Of a stretch of 64,000 nucleotides of DNA, positions 1 to 12,560 are shown piece after piece. A program made the translations under genes and the position numbers. How positions within the stretch are numbered: the stretch's first letter is position 1; every line of letters starts with the position of its first letter. Under the pieces are notes generated by a model. The model saw nothing but the letters and a program-made list of their open reading frames with translations. It did not search any database and was not told the DNA's origin. Origin of the DNA: Tipula vernalis (Eukaryota > Arthropoda > Insecta > Diptera > Tipulidae); contig OY282558.1 in assembly GCA_958295665.1 (NCBI GenBank), positions 36,291,045 through 36,355,044 on the forward strand. The letters run 5' to 3'.

Positions 1-944
1 AACAAATATTTTAATTAGTAATCGAAAATGCAGTGTATACAGCACTTTATTAAAAACACTCACCATCTCAGAAAAGAGAGAAATAAGGCTGATCTATCTC
101 GTCCTATCTATCTCAGATAAGACCGATAGTGACAGTTTCAAAAAAATTCCATGACGCTATCTCGAGTTATGGTTTTTAGAAGAAACCCTAATGGGAGATT
201 CACTAGCACTTGCTCCATAGCGTTGGATTTGATGAAGTTTTATCTACTCAAACCGTAGAGAATCAAACCGTACAAATGGTTTTTTTAAATGTTATTTATT
301 CAGGTAATATTAAAAATCTCAAATTTTGTAAAAAATTCATAATAACGAGAGATTTAATTTAATTAACCAATTCATTCTCAAGTGAGAAAAGTTAGGTCTA
401 TTTTCGGACAAACTTCACACTCGTGAGCGAACGGCTGCCGTCTATCTGCATTATTTATTTCTCAGGCCCATTGAAGAGGCTTGAAATGATTTAATGGATA
501 CTTATACATAAAGGTTTTCATATAATAATTTTGCGAGTTGAGCGTGAACTCGCCCGTTGTTTTTTGAGTATACTATATGTCGAACAGTTTCTGACATATC
601 TCAGGAAGAAGAATCGAGAATCTTTTTAAATTCCCATCTGATATATCGCTCGGCAAATGTTCTAATCGATGCTCAAGTTTATGTTTGATTTATAGGGCAT
701 CCAATTTTTGGCCAAAAAGTAATCCCGGAATTTTCGAATTTGAATGTTCTCGATTTCGGAATTCTTTTTTTTTTTTTTTGAACAGCTAAAAATTAAAAAT
801 CAAAATTTCACAAAAAACATAAAATTTCTTTTATTTCGATACTAAATCGAACGATACTAAATCGCAGCTATTAGGATATACACAAAATTTAGAATAAAAA
901 ATGTATATAATTTATAAAGTTTAAGGAATTTGTAGTAATTACAT
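1..944. other. AT-rich stretch without gene
   Basis: I see no coding region, RNA gene or clear repeat unit here. The stretch is AT-rich, with a T-run near 765-780. It grades into the TATAAATTC-type satellite after about 945. Confidence 0.6.
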
Positions 945-2790
945 AGATTCTTAAAATTTAAAAATTCTTTAAACGCTATAAATTATATCAATCCTATAAA
1001 TTCAGTAAATTCTACTAATTCTAAAATGAGTAAAATTCCAATAAGTTTCTTAAATCCTATAAATTCTATAAATTTTATAAGTTTTAATATGTTATGTAAA
1101 TTTTCTGAATTTTATAAATTATACCTAAATTCTCTAAATTTTGTAGGTCCTTTGAGTTCTATTAATTGTTTAAAGTGTGAATGTTTTATAAATTCTAGAA
1201 ACTCAAAATTTAATTGTTTTATAAAAACAAAAATTTCGATAAATCCTATAAGTTTTAACAACTCTATAAATTTAATAGATTCAGTCAGAATCTTTAGTTC
1301 TTATAAATTCTGTAAAGTCGATAAATTCTAGACATTTTAAAATCCAATAAATTTTATAAATTCTCTAAATTCTACAAAGTCTATAAATATTAAAAATTCT
1401 AATATGGACCGTTTATTTTGAAAGTGGTGTAAATTTTGTTTCATTGAGAATCAATAAATAAAAAAAATAAAGGATTTTGAATTTTCTTATTTTTAGCACA
1501 AGTATTAGGGATTTAATTTTTTTAATTTAACTAAAATTGTTTACCGATTAAAAGATTATACTAATATGTATAGTATATCCATATTGTTTCCATTAACATA
1601 ATTTTTTTGAGAAATGCCCTTACAACACTTTCAAAATATACGGTGCATATGTTTAAAAACTCTATAAATTTTATAAATTTTATAAATTCTTTGAATTTTA
1701 TAGATTGTTAATTGAAGTTGCCATTTCAAGTTGCCAGTTGGTTAAATTCTACAAACCCAAATTTTACTTATTCTAAAAATTCCATAATTTCTATAAATTT
1801 ATAAAATTGAAACTATTAAAACTCTTTGATTTCTACAAAATGTAGAAATTCAAAAAATTCGATAAATCTATGAATAATTCTATAAATTGAATACATAAAG
1901 TTTAAAAATTCGTTAAGTTCTATAAATCCTACAAATCTCATAAATTCTTTAGATCTAAAAATTCTGTAAGTTTTGTAAATGTTATAAGACTATACCGCGT
2001 GTTGGTGATCGTGCGTGCTCAAACTTATAATAATAAAATTTGTAGAAGCAAATATAATGTGTAAATTAATAAAATATTAAAATAAAACGTTTGCCGAAGT
2101 TAAAAAATGTAGTTAAATTATTTTTTGTGCCCTACAAATCTAATAAAATTTATAAATTTTATAAGTTCTACAAAGTGTTGATGAAATCTATAAATTTTAT
2201 AAAAATTAAGAATTTTATAAATTTCATCAATTCTATAAATTTTATAAATTCTTTAAATTTTATAGATTCTATAAATTGTTTCAAGTCTGTCAGTTATATA
2301 ATTTCTGCAAATCCAAATTCTACTTAGTCTAAAATTTCCATAAGTTGTATAAATTCTATACATTTTATAAATTCTTTGAATTCTACAAATTTTATAAATT
2401 CAAAAATTTCGATAAATTTAATAATTTCTATAAATTCTATGGATAAAGTTTTAAAATTCAGTAAGTTCCTTAAATTCAAATCAAATCTAATAAACTCTTT
2501 AGTTCTTACACTGTAAATTCGCTAGATTCTATAAATCTTGAAAGTCCAATAAATTCTATAAATTTTGTAAGTTCTACAAAGACTGTAATAATTATAAATT
2601 TTAATATGTTTGAAAGATCTGTAAATTCTTTAAAATTACCGATTCGATAAATTCTACAAATTTTAGGATTTCTAAAATTTTTTTAATTTTTATAAATTTT
2701 ATAAATTCAATTTATTTTTTGAATTCTATAAATGGAATAAATTCTGTAAATCCTATAAATTCTATTAATTCTATGAATTCTGCAAAGCCT
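945..2790. repeat. Degenerate TATAAATTC-type satellite, left block
   Basis: This block is built from a very short degenerate unit, roughly TATAAATTC or TATAAATTT, often with TCTACAAA or TCTGTAAA variants, repeated at about 9-10-bp spacing. Short interruptions occur near 1430-1640 and 1985-2110. Two apparent reading frames inside it (1026-1331 and 2091-2327) translate to monotonous N/F/I/S/K-rich strings because the repeat lacks stops in one frame; I do not regard them as genes. The degree of decay suggests an old minisatellite. Confidence 0.8.
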
Positions 2791-3150
2791 AAAACCACTA
2801 GGTTCGGTTAGGTTACGTTATTTGGAGTAGCACAGAATTTATTCCCTTCATCCTTACTGGAACCATGTAGAGATACTTAGGTAGCATAGATGATTTCGCA
2901 GTTTACTGCTTTCGGGATCCGACAGGTTGTCCATCTTGAATTTACCTAAGCAAGTGAACCAAATAAGCTTCCTCCTCTCATTCTTGATTAACTTGAGCTT
3001 AATGTTTTGGTTCGTCCCATGTTTAGTTTTGGCCAGACTTGTTTTACTTCACTGCAATTGAGGGTGTTAGTTCACCTTTCCAGCTCAAGCACTGTGATAG
3101 GACTCCCCAGACTTACTCTTTCCAATTGCAGTTGGTGATTATAGAATCTT
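2791..3150. repeat. Dispersed repeat inserted in the satellite
   Basis: A segment with clearly higher GC interrupts the TATAAATTC array and is followed by the same array again. It opens with GGTTCGGTTAGGTTACG, a GGTTAGGTTA-type string that is common at the start of dispersed repeats in fly genomes (established knowledge). No coding frame is evident. The family cannot be named from the sequence alone. Confidence 0.45.
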
Positions 3151-3362
3151 TATAAATTCAATAAATGATATGAATTTTTTAAATTCCTTAAATTTCTGTT
3201 TTTTTCTAAAACTCCCCACTTTTTATAAATACTATAAATTTTATAAATTCTTTGAATTCTGATAATTTTATAAAATCGATGAATTCTATAAATTTCATTA
3301 TTTCTACAAATTCTTTAAACTCTGTAAATTCTATAATTTCTATAAATTTTTTAATTCGTTTC
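3151..3362. repeat. TATAAATTC-type satellite, right block
   Basis: The same short degenerate unit as in the left block resumes here directly after the inserted dispersed repeat. This shows that the two blocks were one array before the insertion. Confidence 0.7.
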
Positions 3363-6300
3363 AATCAGGACAACATCGAAAAGTTGGAATTTCCTGAAAG
3401 AAAACATTAACTTCATAAAAGTTAGAGTAATGAACATACATTGTCGTTGATTTTGATTTGATTTGACACATGTGTACGACCAAGCCTAAGATAGATCCCA
3501 GAAACACACCGGGTCCCCCGTAAACCCTTTTACATATAACAACACCGAAGGGTAGGAAACTAACATTATTATTTAGAGGCTCGACCCGGTTTCAACCACT
3601 CATGCAGTCGATAGTTACTAAATCTGTTAATAATTTTTTTTTTGTATGACAAGTTGTTAAAGCACAAAACCACCACAATCTCCTCATTATAGCCGCAAAT
3701 TTTAAAAAGCTTCGAGGAATTTAATTAATTATTAATATTCTTACTGTACACTCTCTTTTTTTTCCTCCACGATTTTTTCAACCGGCGGTTTGGGACGGGG
3801 CGAGATTTCATCCCATCATCCCATCACACATACAGTACAAAACTTTTAACCATTTGGCTCATTCCTTTTACAATTGTCCCTGCAACTTATGAAAACTACT
3901 AATTTTGTTAATTTAACTGACGTCGTTCGTATCTTATTTATATACTATATACTAAATTAAGTAAATTCGAAACTAGATAACTAGGTACTGTAATGAGTAG
4001 AATAAAAAGCAAAACTGGAAGAGAAATAAAAGGAGACTGGGTGACGAGGTGTTCAAGTGAGCACTGAAACCTAAAACATTCACCTTCAGAATTTTAGATA
4101 ATACATGAGTAAAGAAATTCTAATTAATTCGACTATCAACTTTTTCAGCGAACCATAACAAAGAACTTTGTATTATTGTTCCTCATTTAATATTTCCGTC
4201 TAAGTATCCCATTCATTATACCCACAAAGTTACAGTCAATTAAAGTTTGCGCTTTATCTTCATATATTAAACTACCACATGCAAAAATGTACATTCGCTG
4301 TTTAAAAAGAGGAAAAAAGCAATTTCACTTGAGCATGCAGTTGAGCATCAGTTGAACAATTTTGCGTTTCTACACGTTTTGAAGCACATCACCAACTGAT
4401 TAAAAGACAATAATACCAAGGGTACAATAACGCAGGCCTCTTCTCTGTTTATTTATGTGTAATTTCAAACAATTTTCATTATTATTGAAAAATTTCGAGT
4501 GATATAGAAAATTTGCAATAATCTCAGCTGTTTAAAATCTCAAAACATTCGAATAATCTTCAACAATAATCTCGAAAAATTTCATGGAATATCGATATAG
4601 ACGATTATTAGTCTTACAACTCTACACGATATTGATTAAAAGATTGGAATACTCCCGAGAAACTCTAATAATCTCGTAATTTCGAATTTTCCTGATTAAA
4701 ATTAGAATTCTATTGAAAAGTGTTGTTAATTTGGAATAATTTCGATGCCAAGCAACTAGACTAACTTCGGGAATTTCATCTAACTCAAGCTTCCATTAAT
4801 CCAATCCAATCAAAACTCGAAAACTATCGAAAATCAAATTGAAGGGAAGCAGGCTGAGAATTTCTTATTAGTTCTAATCCTTTTCTGATTAGAGTGCATA
4901 TTTTATAATTTTCTTCAGTTTCCAGTACATTTCTGCTATAAATTGGACAAATCAGTTTCCAATATGCTAACTAAATCCTAAATTCATTAATTTTTTCTGA
5001 GAATTTGATACGTTAGTTGCTATCATTGGATCTAGTAAAACCTATTGCCATTCGTTCGTTCACGACAAATACTAATTATAATAAATTTTTTTGTTAGAAA
5101 TGGATTTTCCTTCTAGAACCTTCCATCTATTTCTATAACAAAAAGTAACGTTAATAAGATGACTATATTTTACAACATCATGTGCTACATTAAATTTAGA
5201 CCGCTTTTCTCCAAGAAAAGAATTAAAAAGTTAAAGTGTAATTATTTTCATTCACTTAGGATCAAAACCACCGTAAACCAAACGACTAAGAAGAATAATG
5301 CATTTTTTTTGCTTTAAAGAAAAAATCTCAACCCAAATTTCCACCAAACAACAAAAACAAAAACATTTGCTATTAAAGCATAATATACTTAATCCGTCTA
5401 AATTCCAATTAAAATGTAATTTAATCTGAATGAAAATTAAAACCAGCAAAAAACCGAAATTTTCCAGGAACAAAACAAAAACTCGTCTTCAGACTTTTAA
5501 TGAAAAGTGTGTGTCTTTTGTTTTTAAATTTCAGTTCAAGTTACAGTAAATTATATTGATTTCTGAAACCCCGTTCATAAGAGTAAAACATAAAATTTGT
5601 TCTACTATAAAGTAGAATTTTCCATTGTCTTAAATTCTTTAACTGTTAGTTTTCCATATCAGTTTTGTTGTTGATGCCTCTTTTCATATTCTTTGTTCTT
5701 TCCAAGTGATTAAATAACTAATCTTTTGTTAAGTCATATTGTAAGAATTAGGTATACCGTATACGAGTAAAATTACCAGTAACAACAATGGTGCGGAAAA
5801 TAGATTAGAAAGAGAGGTAAGAGAGCGATGTGTAAACATTACAAATATCTATGTACAAAACACATAGATACAAAGGTCAGTGATTAACCATAATAGAATA
5901 TGAGCTTTTTTATGTGTCTTATCTGTAGTCTTGTTTTGTGTATTTTGAAATTAATGCCATTAATCATCTTATGTTTTTATAGTCTTATCTTTAATACGTA
6001 TTTATTTATAATATAATATAGTGTTAGTATGGTGATAGTTGGGAATTAAGAGTGTGTCGTTTTTGTTGGTGTGTTCAAATAAAAATATCATCTCAAGAGG
6101 ACATAAATTAATATTTTCACAAAATATTTTTATTTCGACGAAATATAATTTTTTTTTTATATTTATAATGGCTGAATTAATTATCGTCTGTGTCTACATC
6201 TACAGTGTATTTATATATGTGAACAAAGTTTTTCGTTTTCTGGGAAAATCATTTTTTTTTGTACCATAGTCACAAACAACATATGCTGCCATTATTTACT

Positions 6301-9300
6301 GATTTTAATTGACAACATTTTCACTGTGATTTGTGATTGTTAAACAGTATTGGTTATGTAAGGGACGTTGTTTATATACATACATAAATTTGCCTTATCA
6401 TCTCTATAATTTAAATTTGCGGTCAACCCAATTAATTGTATTTGCTTGTAAAAAATTAACCAATTGATTTTCATTCTATACAAACCAACATACAATACAA
6501 ACTTAATTAATCAACTTCTACTATTATAATGAAAAACTGTAAATTGAAACATGTTCATGACAATTTGACAAATGACCATTCAAATTTATTTCATAAATTA
6601 TGTACACAAAATACATAAATAACAATAAAATTAAATTTTAATCGTTATAATTAATCAAGAACCCTCAAAAGGGACAATCTCAGGTGTTTCAATTTAATTC
6701 TTATGTAAGTATATTTACCTACCGTCGAATCTAAAACATAAAGCCTCATTTGTTGTCAAACCCATTTCAATTTATATACTATATAGAATCAATTTACCGA
6801 AAACAAGTTAAAATTTCGATCGAATTTGCACCAAAAACATAAAATTTAAATAAAAAGCACAGTCTCTTGAGAGGGCTCTGTGTTTTGTATACTATATAAA
6901 CAGAATTGTAATTATTATTTATTTTTAATTTTTTTGGCCAACACGAGAGACTTAAAAAATTATTATTAAATGTAAAATTCGATTTTGTCTCGCACACAAA
7001 ATTGCACACAGTACATACTATAAAATAATTTTCCATAAAATTCAAATTCAAAAAACATGAACAAAAATAAATAAAAATATGATTACTGTTAATTTCCCTG
7101 TGGGGTTTGTGTTGTAATATTTTTTAGTATCGAACTTTTATTTTTAAATATTAAACAATCTCTCAGGTGGATTTTAATCGCAAATAAATCAGTCAGTAAT
7201 AAATAGACTCCTTACCGATTATTAAAAATAACATAAAAATTCCAATGAGAAACTTTGTTTGCCTCGCACACCACATTTTTAACATTTATTTTTAAAATAT
7301 AACAGATTTTTTTTTTTTTTAATTTTAACAATTTTTCACTTCATATATGTATGTATTACAAATAAATTAAATTAAAAATACATAATTTTTTCACAATTAA
7401 ACACAATAATTAACAAACGAACAAATTTAAAAAACTTAAAAATTTTCATTCACTGTATTATGAAATCCTTATTTGTACGAGTAAATGTTCCTTTGGAATT
7501 ATCCTTGCACACCGAAAAAAGCACATAAAAGTTTGTCAACTTTAAAAATCCATTTTTTTGACACTTAAACGTACTTTACTGTCGACGGAACAAAATACGG
7601 TGTAAAATTTAAAAAAAAAAAAAAGGTAAATAAATTGTTTGGAAAGTTTTGAGAATTATAAAAAAGTTTAATTAAATTAAAAGTGAAAAATTAAAAAAAC
7701 CAAATTATTTTTTTTTTTTTTTTTTATAATTTATATTAAACGTTCTACAGCGGAAATCACTCAATAAAGGGTCGCGAGATAAACTAAACTGTAGAATACG
7801 AAAAAAATCACTTTTTGCAAGCTTTCAAGTTTTATTGTTGGCGCAATATAAGAAAAATACAAATTCGTGTAAAACAAAAACGAAAAAAAATTGTAGGGGA
7901 AATGTTTTGGTATGTGCGCACGAATTGAAATTTTATGGTTACAAAACCAAACTGTGTTATCGACATGTTTGTTATGTATGTCATCAATTTTGACAAAACT
8001 CAAAAAGTGTGGAAAATTAATCAAACGGTGTGAAAAGTATTTATTTATCGTATAAACTGAAACCACACACTTACAGTACTTAAAGATAATAAAGATTAGA
8101 AAATTTTTCGAAAATCATAACATTTTAAAGTAAATTTTTAAAGGTGTACACAATAATTAATCATCAGGCTAAATTTGACCCACAAAATTATATTAATAAT
8201 CGGGGTGTATAAATACCACATTTCCTGTTGGCATTAACCTATTAAATTACCTCATTGGCCAAATTTTGGTGTGGTTGTGTTTTTTTAATGTTGATGATAG
8301 TTTCAAATATGATTTGGGTCTATCTTCATAATATTTAATCATAATTTCTTTGAATTTTTAAATGAAAAAGGGCGAAAACGTAACCCATAAAAAATTCATG
8401 ATATTCATTACAAAATTTCGCCTACAAAGCAGGCCAAAAAATATTTGATGAAGAAAATTCTTTGTGGAAAGCTAATCCATTAAATTTCCATGTCACTTAA
8501 TCTATTTTACTTTATATGTTTTGATTTTTATCCAATTTTAAATAAATTATTTTTTGGGTTGGTACAGGAGTTCTCTGCTCTTTGGGAGTTTTCTTTTTGC
8601 GAACTTTTTTTTTTTTTTTTTTGTAAACTGTAAACTAGCAGGGTTCTATTTATGGTTTGGTCGAAGGAGGAGGGAAAAAATCATTTTAAATGAAATCTAA
8701 TTTATCTTTTTAAACCCTTTTCAATAGTTTCTGGTCAAAATGATGATTAAATATTGGATAAGATTTTTGTATTTTGTGTGTGTGTGTTTGTGCTTCTGGT
8801 TTTATAAATCGGCAAACAGAATCAAAATTAAATTTATATTCATAAGGAGTCGGGCATTTAAATGGATCAATTGAATTGATATGAATGTTTTATATGTATA
8901 TGTACATGGTGAGATGATTAATGAAGATTTATGTGATGGCAGCTGTAAATTGAAAAAATCTAATTTGATCGCCTCGAATATGGATTTTCAAAATACTGTT
9001 CTCAAGGCGTACGTACGTAAAATAAATTTATTTAATTAAAAATTGCAAATATTAAATTTCATTAAATTGCACACTCAAGTGAAAAGTTTACAATACGTAC
9101 ACGTAAAAATGTCTGGTCAAGTATATGAAAAAAGATAGCTCAGCTTTTCTAATATAAGTTGAACAACGAAACTTTTTTTTTGTCGTACAAATTAGACATG
9201 GCTTGTTTAAACCCACTTGTATTTTTTTTTCTAAATATACTGTGAATGATAATCAATATTTTCTTTTCTGGCTTATCAGTGTTTAGATAAAAATTAGTTT

Positions 9301-10449
9301 TCAAAATAGGATACACATGTATAACGTATACAGGATAAAAAGCTTATTGATAAAAATTTTATCTAATATTTTACATGTCATTTATGTATGTATATCCAAT
9401 ATAAAATGCCAATTACAAGTTTTTCGAGAAAGATAGATACGAGGAGGAAATTAAAATTAACACACAAAATATGTAAAAAAGTTTTCGAGGTTTTATAGTT
9501 TTATGTTGTGTCATGTGGAATTGATTACATGACGAAACAAATGTCGTTTATAGCTGGGTGTTATTGTGCTTGCTTTATACATTTTAGTAATAAATCATTT
9601 TCTGGGCCAATTAAATAATTGATCGATTTTCTAAGAAAAACGAAAAACCATTTCTTTTCAAGTTTACAAAATTAAATAAATTTTTTTTTCTTCCTTTTTG
9701 GTGTAGGTCAAAACAAGATTACTCACGCTTACATTTTCTTACCTACCTAATTACCACCAAAAATTTAAAAACAAAAAAATTAATTATCTGATTTAATTAA
9801 TTACAGTTTGCAACAAAAAAAAAATCTTATAACTTATAAACTTATTTGTTTCTTGTTTTTTCTTCTTCAAAATTATCGGAAAACTTTATTTACAAATAAT
9901 TAAAATACGGCAGAAATAAACTTTAAGCTTTCTGAAAAAAACTTTTTTTTTTTTTTTTTGCTTTATATTTAATTAATCTTTTAATGGAAATGTTATGTTT
10001 TCGATTCTCAATCAAAATATAATGCGAGTATAAAAAAAAACAAGTTTTTGGTTTGAAGATACTCTGTAGTAATTAGTTTGAGCTTTAAGTTACTATATAC
10101 ATAATGAGTAAATTCTTCAAGCTTCATTAACAAAAAAGTTTTAAATTTTTTTTGACAGAATTGAAATGGATTTAAATTTGCCTCTCTTCTGAGATTTCAT
10201 TATAGATTTATCAATAACTTGAATATTATTTAGGTACTGTCATTGCCTCTTTGATGGTAGAAGGTGTGATATTTACAGAACAAGTGTCTGTTAACTTATA
10301 TTAATTTTCTTCTGTACACAGACACATTCTTAATGTTTGCTAATTTTCAAACAGGATCGGTTTGAAACCAACTCCATCGAATTGTAAGTAAATTAGTCAG
10401 GATTTTTTATCGATAATATTCAGTGGCATTATATCAAAAGTATGTAAAC
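3363..10449. other. 7-kb stretch without recognisable gene
   Basis: I find only AT-rich, intron-like or intergenic sequence. It has long T-runs (near 7310, 7710, 8610, 9950) and a diffuse set of ATAATCTCGAA-like words near 4490-4740. A relatively GC-rich island lies near 3480-3560. Short open frames (for example 5252-5473, 6794-7051 and 7761-8066, minus strand) have low-complexity translations and no recognisable motif, so I leave them out. Confidence 0.6.
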
Positions 10450-11049
10450 TCACCAGAAGACACAGTAATATTTACGGATATAATTAAAACAAAGCCAGCT
10501 GGAAAAGCATATGACCTTGCTACAAATTCATTTCCTTATTGTTAATTACAGCAAACAAAGAATGAAAACATTAAACTTTTTGCTCATAGCATTGAACAAC
10601 TAGTTGCCTATCTCAATGATGCTCGCTTTTCCAAAGAAATAAAACATGCAGCCAAGTATCAAATTAAAGTAAAATTTTCAACAGCACTAAGAACCTTTAA
10701 AAATGGCTTAAAAATTCCCGTAAAGTTAATATTTAAAGTATATCGATTAACAATTTTAGAGGAGGTCATAGCCAAAGCTTTTGAAGAAGAAAAACTTGTA
10801 AATATTGTAACGTGTCAACTATGTAATAGGAATGGTCATGTTGCGAAATCATGTTTTTCCTTACGTTCTACGAACCCTAAATCGAACGTTCAACTACTTA
10901 CTAATAATAGTCAAAGTTCCCTTTGATTACCAACTAATAATAATCAAACTTTTATTAGAAATCCTGTCAGAACGTGCAATGTTGTTTGTCTTACCAAAAA
11001 GAACAACGATTCGAATCGTAAAGAAAGCCAGGAACTTCAAGCCGAGTAG
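10450..11049 (+). pseudogene. gag: Gypsy-type LTR retrotransposon gag relic
   Basis: This is the degraded 3' part of a gag gene of a Ty3/gypsy-type retrotransposon, a nucleocapsid/capsid protein that packages element RNA in virus-like particles. One frame near 10459-10540 reads like the capsid stretch around IIKTKPAGKAYDL. A second frame (about 10550-10923) carries capsid-like sequence ending in EEVIAKAFEEE, followed by a CCHC zinc knuckle CQLCNRNGHVAKSC. The same frame continues past a TGA at 10924-10926 to a TAG at 11047-11049. The frame change and the TGA show it is broken. No protease or RT follows: an LTR of a different, oppositely oriented element begins 10 bp downstream. The capsid and knuckle arrangement fits the gypsy/17.6 group (inference). 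Confidence 0.75.
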
Positions 11050-11059
11050 TGTAATGGAC

Positions 11060-11257
11060 TGTTAGAAATAATACAACACAACTAGTTTAACGTTAACAAT
11101 AATGTTCTTTATTCAACTATAACTTGTGCATGTTGGTTGTATGATCGTTGATGCTCCACAGTAGCTCAATTTACAAATGTCACATGAGAACTTAAGATTC
11201 GTTCACATTATTATTACACGCATTTTCCTTTTTAATTCTAATTTTAAATTATTAACA
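11060..11257 (-). repeat. Putative 3' LTR of the Mag-like element
   Basis: On the minus strand the segment starts TGTTAATAAT and ends TTTCTAACA, giving TGTTA...TAACA inverted ends typical of LTRs. It contains an AATAAA signal in GAATAAAGAAC. It lies between the end of the pol/tail frame and the unrelated gag relic at 11049. The length of 198 bp would suit a Mag-type LTR. No 5' LTR survives for comparison, so the boundaries are inferred. Confidence 0.5.
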
Positions 11258-11329
11258 ATCATGATCTGGACCAGGCAAACCCCTATGATTTACAATTTTC
11301 ACCAGCCATATGTATCCGGCGGTCTTCAA

Positions 11330-11629
11330 CTACGACCACTGCCTGACTTCTCCTTGATTATTTGGAGCTTGAATGGCAGGTTGAGGAGCTACCTCACTAT
11401 CACTACCCGAACTTGCTTTTGAATTTTCACCTTCAACTGTATCATATTCCGATGCGGAGTTATTTTTGATGTTCACTGAAAGATCTAATTCGTACGCACT
11501 CACATTTACAGCGGGAGTGTTCAACATCTGGTTTTCATCGTTATTGACTGTTTCTTGTGTCGGTATTACAATTTGGATTTCTGACAAATTAACTATTTGA
11601 CCCGATTTAACATTATCTTCGAATAACAA
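11330..11629 (-). pseudogene. Mag-like pol C-terminal tail
   Basis: A frame of about 99 residues, acidic and Ser/Asn-rich, lies between the truncated integrase and the putative LTR. Its position fits the variable C-terminal tail that follows the integrase in gypsy elements. The conserved integrase core that should precede it is missing, so it is joined to an internally deleted pol. Assignment rests on position, not on a motif. Confidence 0.5.
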
Positions 11630-11664
11630 TTCACTAGCACTAAAATCTTCATTCTTTGTTTTAG

Positions 11665-12045
11665 CTATAAATCTACGGTTACGTAGAAATGTAAAATTGA
11701 CATGAAATTGCGACCAGCATATTCAAATAGATCAACTGACACGATGTGGTATGGATACTTTGGATTTATTTCTTGAAGCAATGGTTCCTTTTGATTGTTT
11801 CGTTTGAACTTTTCATAAAAATTGCATGATGCAATCATTTCTTTGATTTTTGTGTTCATTTCCGGCCAAAAGTACAACATTCTGGCCCTGGCAAGTGTTT
11901 TCTCAATTCCAAAGTGTGGTTCGTGTAGCCATTTTGTTATTTTATTTTGCAATTTCGTTGGGATTACGAGTCGGTGGTTTTAGAATAGCAACCCATTTTC
12001 GAAATGCAGTTCGGATTTTAGTTTGTGAAATAGCTTTGCAAAATC
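11665..12045 (-). pseudogene. Integrase N-terminal fragment, gypsy
   Basis: Integrase inserts retrotransposon cDNA into host DNA. The visible part contains the HHCC zinc-binding region (HEPHFGIEKTLARAR, ARMLYFWPEMN, IASCNFYEKF) and the start of the DDE core (VSVDLFEYAGRNF, with the first catalytic Asp in SVDLFEY). The second HHCC cysteine appears as Tyr in CNFYEKF, where CxxC is expected. The rest of the DDE core, with the second Asp and the Glu, is absent, and the frame ends soon after at 11665. It is therefore a deleted, inactive integrase. Confidence 0.75.
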
Positions 12046-12560
12046 ATTCAGAGATCGATAGTCGGGCCAACCATTTGTTACGTAGTCACATACGCGCTTA
12101 AGATCCTCATCCGACGCTATTATCGGTCTATAATAATCATAATTATCCCTCGACACACAAACAGATCGTGTGACGCTGTGAATGACTGTGTTCAATTCTG
12201 TGTCTTCTTCAATTGTGTCCAATTGTGCACGAGAGAGACAATCAGCCAACAACATATGTTTACCCAGTTTATAAACAATTTCCAATCCCGGATACTTTAA
12301 AAGCCTCATAAACATGCGCTGCAATCTTGGTGTGACACTTGGTGTGTCCATAGACAAAGTTATGAAAACGTTTACATGCAAACACCACAGCCAAAACTTC
12401 TTTTTCAATTTGCGCCCATCTCTTTTCAGCTTTACTAAGCGTTCTAGACGCAAATGCAACCGGACGCTCTTCTTGAAACAAACCCGAACCAAGTTCATCT
12501 TTTGATGCATCTGTTTGAATGACGATTGGATTTTCCGGATTAAATGGTTTTAACATCGGA
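11980..12560 (-). pseudogene. Gypsy RNase H and connection region
   Basis: RNase H removes the RNA strand during reverse transcription. The N-terminal part is clear: IVIQTDASKDELGSGLFQ holds the first catalytic Asp (TDAS), followed by RPVAFASRTLSKAEKRW and EKEVLAVVFACKRFH, which carries the conserved Glu. The frame then shifts near 12270-12510. The shifted frame continues through KHMLLADCLSRAQLD, the typical D-x-LSR end of gypsy RNase H, and then the connection domain. Two overlapping frames therefore describe one broken domain. Confidence 0.8.

Noticed and set aside
1026..2327. Open frames inside the TATAAATTC satellite
   Set aside because: The translations are repetitive N/F/I/S/K strings produced by the short repeat unit; no start context or domain.
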